A model generated the notes under the pieces. It was given only the letters and a program-made list of their open reading frames with translations. It searched no databases and was not told where the DNA came from. A program made the position numbers and the translations under genes. Below, one piece after another: positions 1-5,990 of a stretch of 8,108 nt of DNA. The DNA is from Planctomycetia bacterium. GTDB taxonomy: Bacteria > Planctomycetota > Planctomycetia > Pirellulales > UBA1268. Position 1 is the first letter of the stretch. The number at the start of each line of letters is the position of its first letter. The DNA is taken from NCBI GenBank assembly GCA_009926295.1, contig RFPF01000132.1:1-8108 (forward strand). The letters are read 5' to 3'.

Positions 1-1221
1 AAATACTGGGCGCAGCGGCAGGCAGGATGCCTCGACGCCTGCGTGTGGCGGCAGCTCGAAGAGGGCATCGCCCGCTCCCCCGGCACGTGCATGACGATGG
101 GCACCGCCTCGACGCTCGCCAGCCTCGTCGAGACGCTCGGCCTCATGCTCCCGGGCGCGGCGACGATCCCCGCCGTGCACTCCGCGCATGCCCGCATGGC
201 CGCCGCCTGCGGGCGCCGGATCGTGGAGATGGTGTGGGAAGACCTCAAGCCGTCGCGCATCCTCTCGGCTGCGGCGTTCGACAATGCGATCGTGGCCGAC
301 ATGGCGCTCGCCGGCTCGACGAACGCGATCGTCCACCTGCTCGCGCTCGCCGGCAGGGCAGGGGTGCCGCTCGCCCTCCACCGGTTCGACGAACTCTCGC
401 GCACGACGCCCGTGATCGCGAACCTCCGGCCCGCGGGCGAATATCTGATGGAGGATTTCCACGACGCGGGCGGCGTGCCGGCGCTGCTTTCGCGGCTCGC
501 GCCGCTGCTCGAACTTTCCTGCCCCACCGTGACGGGAAAATCGCTCGGCGAGAACATCGCCGGCGCCGAGGTGATCGACGAGCGCGTGATCCTCCCGCTC
601 GACGCTCCCGTGGCGAAGGCCGGCGGCACGTTCGTGCTCCGCGGCAACCTCGCCCCCGACGGCTGCGTGATCAAGCCCACGGCCGCCGACCCGCGGCTCC
701 TCGCCCACACCGGCCGCGCCGTCGTCTTCGACTCCTACCCCGACATGAAGGCCCGGATCGACGATCCGGCGACCGGGATCACGGCCGACGACGTGCTCGT
801 GCTCAGGAACGCCGGCCCGCGCGGCGCCCCCGGCATGCCCGAGTGGGGGATGCTTCCGATCCCGAAGCCGCTCCTGGAACAGGGCGTGCGTGACATGGTG
901 CGGATCTCCGACGCCCGGATGAGCGGCACGAGCTACGGCACGTGCGTGCTCCACGTTGCGCCCGAAGCGGCTGTGGGCGGCCCGCTCTCCGCCGTGCGGA
1001 CGGGCGATCGGATCAGGCTCGACGTCGAGGCCCGCCGGATCGACCTGCTCGTCGATGATGCCGAGATCGCCCGCCGGCTCGCCGACTGGCAGCCCGCCGA
1101 ACCCCGCTTCACCCGCGGCTACGGAAAGCTGTTCGTCGACGAGGTCACGCAGGCGAACCTCGGCTGCGACTTTCGTTTTCTGGAACGGGGCGGCCCCACC
1201 CCCGACCCCGACATTTTCTAA
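1..1221 (+). CDS. IlvD/Edd-family sugar-acid dehydratase, 5' end missing (partial)
   Basis: The reading frame is open from the first base, so the gene begins upstream; 406 codons remain. It belongs to the dihydroxy-acid / sugar-acid dehydratase family, cytosolic Fe-S and Mg enzymes that remove water from an aldonic acid to give a 2-keto-3-deoxy acid. Seen here are the motif SPGTCMTMGTAST, whose Cys (codon 30) matches the third Fe-S cysteine of the family, the stretch DMALAGSTNAIVHLLALAGR (codons 100-119), and RISDARMSGTSYGT, whose Ser (codon 308) matches the catalytic serine. Using those landmarks, about 170 residues are missing, including the first two cluster cysteines and some metal ligands; the full protein would be near 577 residues, usual for arabinonate/xylonate dehydratases. 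The next two genes supply the following pathway steps, which favours a pentonate or related sugar acid over branched-chain amino acid synthesis. The exact substrate is not readable. Confidence is high for family, moderate for role. Confidence 0.93.
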   Translation, partial: KYWAQRQAGCLDACVWRQLEEGIARSPGTCMTMGTASTLASLVETLGLMLPGAATIPAVHSAHARMAAACGRRIVEMVWEDLKPSRILSAAAFDNAIVADMALAGSTNAIVHLLALAGRAGVPLALHRFDELSRTTPVIANLRPAGEYLMEDFHDAGGVPALLSRLAPLLELSCPTVTGKSLGENIAGAEVIDERVILPLDAPVAKAGGTFVLRGNLAPDGCVIKPTAADPRLLAHTGRAVVFDSYPDMKARIDDPATGITADDVLVLRNAGPRGAPGMPEWGMLPIPKPLLEQGVRDMVRISDARMSGTSYGTCVLHVAPEAAVGGPLSAVRTGDRIRLDVEARRIDLLVDDAEIARRLADWQPAEPRFTRGYGKLFVDEVTQANLGCDFRFLERGGPTPDPDIF

Positions 1222-1225
1222 TTGC

Positions 1226-1230
1226 AAAGG
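1226..1230 (+). promoter_or_regulatory. Shine-Dalgarno-like site for the DapA-family gene
   Basis: AAAGG lies 9 bases before the ATG at 1240. It supports that start over the TTG at 1222, which directly follows the previous stop codon and would place this site inside the coding region. Confidence 0.5.
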
Positions 1231-1239
1231 CCACCGACG

Positions 1240-2169
1240 ATGGACTCCTGCCCACGACTCACCGCCGCCCACTTCACCCGCTCCGTGATGGCCGTGCCGC
1301 CGCTGGCCCGGACCGCTGCGGGAGCGATCGACGCCGCCGAAAACACAAAACTCATCCGGCATCTGGAGCAGGGCGGCGTGTCGCTGCTGCTCTACGGCGG
1401 CAACGCCAACGTCTATCACCTCGGGCCCGACGAATACGAGCCGCTCCTCGCGATGCTCGCGGCGGCCGCGGGGCCGCAGACGCTCGTGGTGCCGTCGGCC
1501 GGGCCGACCTACGGCCTCATGATGGAGCAGGCGAAGGTGGTCCGCCGGCACCGCTTCCAGACCGTGATGGTGCTGCCGCAGCAGGGGATCACGACGAGCG
1601 CCGGCGTGGCCACCGGCATCCGCCGGTTCGTCGAGGCGGCCGGCGTGCCATCCTTGCTCTACATCAAACACGACGGCTACATCGAGCCGGCCGACGCGGC
1701 CAGGCTGTGCCGCGACGGGCTCGTGAGCGCGATCAAGTATGCGACGGTGCGCCAGGATCCGGCGCATGATCCCTACCTCCGCGATCTCGTGTCGCTGATC
1801 GATCCCACCACGATCATCAGCGGCATCGGCGAGCAGCCGGCGATCGTCCACCTGCGCGACTTTGGCCTCGGCGGCTTCACGACCGGCTGCGGCTGCGTGG
1901 CCCCGCGGCTCTCGCAGGCGATGCTGGCCGCGATCCGCCGGCACGACTGGGCCGAGGCGGAACGCCTGCGGCGCGTGTTCGAGCCGCTCGAAAACCTGCG
2001 CAATTCGATCAGCCCGATCCGCGTCCTCCACGAGGCCGTCGCGGCGGCCGACATCGCGGCCACCGGTCCACTCCAGCCGCTGCTCGACAACGTCGAGGAG
2101 GCACATCGACCCGCGATCGCAGCGGCGGCCCGGGCCCTCCTCGCCGCCGACGGAGCCCACGCCCGATGA
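1240..2169 (+). CDS. DapA/NAL-family aldolase-dehydratase, probable 2-keto-3-deoxy sugar-acid dehydratase
   Basis: A 309-residue protein of the dihydrodipicolinate synthase / N-acetylneuraminate lyase family (usual length about 300), a cytosolic TIM barrel that forms a Schiff base with a 2-keto acid. The predicted Schiff-base lysine is K166 in SAIKYAT, and Y141 in LLYIKHDGY matches the conserved active-site tyrosine. The loop that is normally GTTGE reads GGNAN (residues 53-57), so it is probably not a lysine-biosynthesis DapA. Late in the barrel, GIGEQPAIVHLRDFGLGG and a GCGC segment can be seen. It lies 18 bases after the IlvD/Edd gene, and its stop overlaps the ATG of the aldehyde dehydrogenase. 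In this setting the best role is dehydration of a 2-keto-3-deoxypentonate, or decarboxylating dehydration of 5-keto-4-deoxyglucarate, to 2-oxoglutarate semialdehyde. An aldolase giving pyruvate plus an aldehyde is possible but fits the next gene less well. Confidence 0.9.
   Translation: MDSCPRLTAAHFTRSVMAVPPLARTAAGAIDAAENTKLIRHLEQGGVSLLLYGGNANVYHLGPDEYEPLLAMLAAAAGPQTLVVPSAGPTYGLMMEQAKVVRRHRFQTVMVLPQQGITTSAGVATGIRRFVEAAGVPSLLYIKHDGYIEPADAARLCRDGLVSAIKYATVRQDPAHDPYLRDLVSLIDPTTIISGIGEQPAIVHLRDFGLGGFTTGCGCVAPRLSQAMLAAIRRHDWAEAERLRRVFEPLENLRNSISPIRVLHEAVAAADIAATGPLQPLLDNVEEAHRPAIAAAARALLAADGAHAR
2152..2155 (+). promoter_or_regulatory. Shine-Dalgarno-like site for the aldehyde dehydrogenase
   Basis: GGAG lies 10 bases before the ATG at 2166, inside the end of the DapA-family gene. 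With the ATGA stop-start overlap it marks 2166 as the original translation start, although the main frame downstream differs from that ATG by one base. Confidence 0.5.
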
Positions 2170-3736
2170 ACGATTCCTCCCCGATCCTCGTGGCCGACCG
2201 GCCACCGCCGTCGATTCCTACCGGGCCTTCGATCCCACGAAGGGCCGGGCCCTCGACGCCGCCTGGCCCGTGAGCGGCTGGGCCGACGTGGATGCCGCGC
2301 TCGATGCCGCAGGAACCGCGTTCCGCGAACTCGCGCACGTGCCCGACGAGCGCCGCGCCGACTTCCTCGAGCGCTACGCCGCGCGGCTCGAAACGAGGGC
2401 CGACGAACTCGTGGCGGCCGCCCACGCGGAAACGGGGCTGGCGGTGAAGCCGCGGCTCGCCGACGTCGAGCTTCCGCGCATGCTCGACCAGATCCGCCAG
2501 GCCGCCGCCGCCGCCCGCGAGGGCACGTGGCGGATGGCGATGATCGACACCGCCCGCAACATCCGCTCGGCGGCGCTGGGGCTCGGGCCGGTCGTCGTGC
2601 TCCCGCCGGGCAACTTTCCCTTCGCCTACGGCGCGGTGACCGGCGGTGACTTCGCCGCGGCGATCGCGGCGGGCAACCCCGTGATCGCCAAGGCCCATCC
2701 CGGCTGCCCGACCGTGTCGCTCATCGCGGCCCGCGAGGCCCACGATGCCCTGCGCGAAACCGGGCTGCCGCCCGCGACGGTGCAACTCCTCCACGGCATC
2801 ACGCCGGCCGACGGCGAGCGACTCGTGGCCGATGCCCGCGTCGGAGCGACGGGGTTCACCGGCGGCCACGAGGCGGGAAAGAAACTGTTCTCGGCGGCCA
2901 CCGCGGCGGGCCGCGTGATCTGGGTGGAGATGGGAAGCCTCAACCCGGTCGTGATCCTGCCGGGCGCGATCGCGGAACGCGGCATCGCGATCGCCGACGA
3001 ACTCACGGCGAGCGTCACCGGCTCCGCGGGACAGTTCTGCACGAAGCCGGGGCTGGCGTTCTTCGTCGACGACGCCGCGGGCCAGGCATTCGTGGAGGCC
3101 CTGCGCGGGAAGTTCGCGGCCGTGGGGGAGCAGGTGCTCCTCGGTCCGCCGGGACTCGCACGGCTCGCAGCCGGCGTGGCGCGGCTGCGAAGTGCGGGCG
3201 CGAGGCTCGTCGCGGGAAGCGCGGGCGATGCACCGGCGCCCACGGGCTGCCGCCATCCAGCCACGCTGCTCGAAGTGTCCGCGGCGGAACTCATCGCCCA
3301 CCCCGACGGGCTCCTCGTCGAGGCCTTCGGCAACGCCACGCTCCTCGTGCGGGCCACGTCGCTCGACGAGCTCGCACGGGCCGTCGCGCTCGTGCCAGGG
3401 GCGCTCGGTGCAAGCCTCTATCTCGCGAAGGACGGCCGCGACGATGCTCCCGCCGCCACGGTCCAGCCGCTCCTCGAGGCCCGCACGGGCCGGATCATCG
3501 AGAACCGGATGCCCACCGGCCTCGCCGTCACCCCGCCGATGCAGCACGGCGGCCCGTGGCCAAGCGCGGCGCCGCCGTTCTTCTCGGCGGTGGGACTGCC
3601 GTGGTCGATCCTGCGATTCGCGCGCCGGCTGTGCTTCGACGGGTTTTCCGCCGCGAGGCTGCCCGACTGCCTGCGCGACGAGCCATCGGCTGGCCGGCCG
3701 TGGCGGTTCATCGACCACGCCTGGACCCGGGGCTGA
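2166..3736 (+). CDS. 2-oxoglutarate-semialdehyde dehydrogenase-type aldehyde dehydrogenase, apparent frameshift near the start
   Basis: Aldehyde dehydrogenase superfamily, closest in style to the NAD(P)-dependent 2-oxoglutarate semialdehyde dehydrogenases of non-phosphorylative sugar pathways; it would make 2-oxoglutarate in the cytosol. Numbered as if one missing base were restored (523 residues, normal for this group), it shows LPPGNFPF with N150, cofactor-site K176 in VIAKAHP, FTGGHEAGKKLF from 231, the general base E255 in WVEMGSLNP, and the catalytic C292 in GSAGQFCTKPG. The C-terminal MQHGGPWP segment is also typical. The ATG at 2166 overlaps the previous stop and has a GGAG site, and reads MNDSSPILVADR, a plausible N-terminus. 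The conserved continuation (ATAVDSYRAFDPTKG) is in another frame from about 2201. That frame has no ATG, GTG or TTG nearby before a GTG at 2270. One base seems lost around 2193-2204, by sequencing error or true mutation. Family is certain; whether it is functional is open. Confidence 0.88.
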
Positions 3737-3749
3737 CGCGCGGCGGCGG

Positions 3750-3755
3750 TATACT
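3750..3755 (+). promoter_or_regulatory. Possible -10 element (TATACT) before the beta-helix gene
   Basis: TATACT is an AT-rich hexamer in very GC-rich sequence, one base from the TATAAT consensus, in the 29-base gap before the beta-helix gene. No convincing -35 hexamer sits 16-18 bases upstream. A transcript starting 6-7 bases after it would have only a 3-5 base leader and would lack most of the GAGGG site at 3757-3761. It may therefore be a promoter for a nearly leaderless message, or chance. Confidence 0.35.
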
Positions 3756-3765
3756 CGAGGGTCTC

Positions 3766-5970
3766 ATGTGCCAATCGAGCCGCTGGTTGCTCTCCGTCGT
3801 AGTCGTGGTCGCGTTCCCGGCGGCCGAAGGCCGGGCCGACGAGCCCGTGGCGGCCGCGGAATGGCACGTGGCCCCGGACGGCGACGATGCAAACCCGGGC
3901 ACGAAGGACCGCCCATTCGCCACGCTCGAGCGGGCCCGCACCGCCGCCCGCGAGCAGGAGCGCAGCGGAGATGACTATGCCACGATCCGGCTCGCGCCCG
4001 GCATCCACCGGCGCACGAAGCCGTTTCTGCTCGACTCCCGCGACTCCAGGCTCGTGATCAGCGGCCCCGCCGATCGCTCGGCGCGGATCCACGCGGGGCG
4101 GCCGATCGACCGCACCATGATGCGGCCCGTCGGCGAGGGCCCGATGTTCGAGCGGCTCGATCCGGCCGCCCGCGGCCACGTGGTCGCCGTCGATCTCGGA
4201 CCGCTCGGCATGAAGGACGTCGCCCGGCCGGCCGACTTCTACCAGGACGGCGGCGGCCTGCCGGAAGTCTACTCGGGCGACGAGCCCATGCCGCTCGCCC
4301 GCTGGCCGAACGACGGGCCGGCGACGATGGAGCGCGTGCTCGACAAGGGGAAGTGGGACGGCCCGGCCGCCGGGCGGCGGGGCGGCTCGTTCATGGCCCG
4401 CGAAGACCGTCTCGCCCGCTGGAACGTGGCCGAGGGCGTGTGGCTCGAGGGCTACTGGAGGGTGCCCTGGGACCCCGCCACGATCCGCGCCGCGGCGATC
4501 GACGCCGCCGCCCGGCGGATCGACCTCGCCGCGGCGATCAACGGCGGCATCGGCTCGAAATACGCGCCGAAGGGCGAACTCGGCGACGGGAAGGAGCCCT
4601 GGTGGGCCGTGAACCTCGTGGAGGAAATCGACAGGGAAGGGGAGTGGTGCGTGCACCACTCCACGAAGACGCTCTACGTGTGGCCGCCCGCCTCGGGCGC
4701 TGACCTCTTCATCGCCCGGATGGACGAGCCCGTCGTGCGGATCGAAAACGCGACGCTCGTCGCCCTCCAGAATCTCGTGATCGAAGGGGGCCTCGGAGAC
4801 GGCGTGGCGATCGAAGGGGGCCGCAAGGCCGTCGTGGCGGGCTGCACGCTGCGGAACCTCGGCGGCAACGGCGTCGTGGTGCGGGGCGGCCGCGACCATG
4901 CGGTGAAGAGCTGCGACGTGTTCGCCCTCGGCGACGCCGGCATCCGCCTCGCCGGCGGCAACCGGGCGAAGCTCGAGCCCTGCGGCCACGCGGCGACCAA
5001 CAACGACGTCCACCACGTTGGCCGGCGGCGCAAGACCTACGCCGCCGCGATCCAGGTGGGTGAATTCCGCCGCGAAGACATGCCCGCCGTCGGCTGCCGC
5101 GTGGCCCACAACCTCCTCCACGATCTTCCGCATGCGGCCGTCCTCTACACCGGCAACGACAACGTCCTTGAACTCAACGAGGTCTGCCGCGTCGCCCTCA
5201 CGAGCGCCGACGTCGGCGCCTTCTACACGTCATTCGACTGGACGAGCCGGGGCAATGTGATCCGCCACAATTTCGTCCACGACTGCCCGCGTGCCAACGC
5301 CTTCTACCTCGACGACGGCGACAGCGGCGACACCGTGGAGGCGAACGTCGTCGTGCGGGCGGCGGCCGGCCCCTTCGTCGGCGGCGGCCACGACAACGTG
5401 ATCCGGCACAACATCGTGGTCGACTGCCCGGTGGCCTACCACGTCGACGCCCGCGGCGTCGACCGCGGCTACCAGACCAACGCGACGCTCCGGAAGTGGC
5501 TCGAGTCGGTCCACCCCGACAGGGCTCCGTGGAAGGACCGCTACCCCGCGCTCGCCGCGCTCCTCGATCCCGCGACCGACGCGGCACGGCCCCGCGGAGT
5601 GATCGTCACGGGCAACGTCGCCGTGCGCTGCGACAAGCCGCTCCGCACGTCGGCGAAGCCGGGCGGCCTCGACGGCTGCACGCTCGCCGACAACCTCGAC
5701 CTCGCGGCGGGCACGGGCGGCAACGACCCCAAGTTCGCCGCGCCCGCCGACCTCGACTACACGCTCGGCGAGGCCTCGCCGATCTTCAGGAAGATCCCCG
5801 ACTTCCCAAAAATCCCCTTCGCGACCATCGGCCTGAAACGCGACGCCTACCGCCGGACACTGCCGGCCCGATCGGCCGACGCGACCACGCCGGCGGAGAA
5901 GGCGGCCGATGCCGATGCGTCGCAGCGCGACATCGAGGCCAGCAACGACGCCGCGGCAGGGGCGCGGTAG
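3766..5970 (+). CDS. Secreted right-handed parallel beta-helix protein, putative carbohydrate-active enzyme
   Basis: A 734-residue protein. Residues 1-24 look like a signal peptide: R6, a hydrophobic run WLLSVVVVVAF, and possible cleavage after GRA. The mature part opens with WHVAPDGDDANPGTKDRPFA, a usual entry to beta-helix enzymes, followed by EVYSGDEPMPLARWPNDG, VWLEGYWRVPWD and the WCVHHSTKTLYVWPP segment, then helix coils rich in N and G from about residue 325 to 640. Conserved acidic spots are D482 in SADVGAFYTS and D516/D517/D519 in YLDDGDSG; these are catalytic candidates. The layout resembles beta-helix glycosidases such as GH141 and relatives, but I cannot assign a family or substrate. 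The end, PFATIGLKRDAYR, is typical; a low-complexity Ala/Asp tail follows. ATG 3766 is chosen because it begins the signal peptide; the GAGGG at 3757-3761 is only 4 bases away. It follows the sugar-acid operon by 29 bases and may act on a polysaccharide feeding it. Confidence 0.85.
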   Translation: MCQSSRWLLSVVVVVAFPAAEGRADEPVAAAEWHVAPDGDDANPGTKDRPFATLERARTAAREQERSGDDYATIRLAPGIHRRTKPFLLDSRDSRLVISGPADRSARIHAGRPIDRTMMRPVGEGPMFERLDPAARGHVVAVDLGPLGMKDVARPADFYQDGGGLPEVYSGDEPMPLARWPNDGPATMERVLDKGKWDGPAAGRRGGSFMAREDRLARWNVAEGVWLEGYWRVPWDPATIRAAAIDAAARRIDLAAAINGGIGSKYAPKGELGDGKEPWWAVNLVEEIDREGEWCVHHSTKTLYVWPPASGADLFIARMDEPVVRIENATLVALQNLVIEGGLGDGVAIEGGRKAVVAGCTLRNLGGNGVVVRGGRDHAVKSCDVFALGDAGIRLAGGNRAKLEPCGHAATNNDVHHVGRRRKTYAAAIQVGEFRREDMPAVGCRVAHNLLHDLPHAAVLYTGNDNVLELNEVCRVALTSADVGAFYTSFDWTSRGNVIRHNFVHDCPRANAFYLDDGDSGDTVEANVVVRAAAGPFVGGGHDNVIRHNIVVDCPVAYHVDARGVDRGYQTNATLRKWLESVHPDRAPWKDRYPALAALLDPATDAARPRGVIVTGNVAVRCDKPLRTSAKPGGLDGCTLADNLDLAAGTGGNDPKFAAPADLDYTLGEASPIFRKIPDFPKIPFATIGLKRDAYRRTLPARSADATTPAEKAADADASQRDIEASNDAAAGAR

Positions 5971-5990
5971 CCCCCGCGGACTACCGCCCC
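5959..5990. terminator. Inverted repeat spanning both convergent stop codons, candidate two-way terminator
   Basis: CGGTAG (5965-5970) pairs with CTACCG (5981-5986) around a 10-base loop, and GGGG (5959-5962) pairs with CCCC (5987-5990) after a two-base bulge (CG, 5963-5964). The stem holds the TAG stop of each flanking gene. Neither side has a T-run, so intrinsic termination is only suggested by position between convergent genes and by the GC-rich stem. Confidence 0.45.

Noticed and set aside
1222..1239. TTG at 1222 as the start of the DapA-family gene
   Set aside because: It has no ribosome site of its own in a suitable place, whereas the ATG at 1240 has AAAGG 9 bases upstream. The extra residues add nothing family-like.
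2190..2210. Programmed ribosomal frameshifting to explain the aldehyde dehydrogenase frame change
   Set aside because: No slippery heptamer is visible; the local sequence is GACCGGCCACCG. Shifting so near the start of a metabolic enzyme would be unusual.
1240..3736. Hydroxyproline degradation (deaminase plus semialdehyde dehydrogenase) as the pathway
   Set aside because: The preceding IlvD/Edd dehydratase belongs to sugar-acid routes, and no epimerase or amino-acid oxidase gene is in the window. It cannot be fully excluded for the last two genes.
2009..5133. Long minus-strand open frames opposite the aldehyde dehydrogenase and beta-helix genes
   Set aside because: They are compositionally biased mirror images of well-supported plus-strand genes, without motifs.
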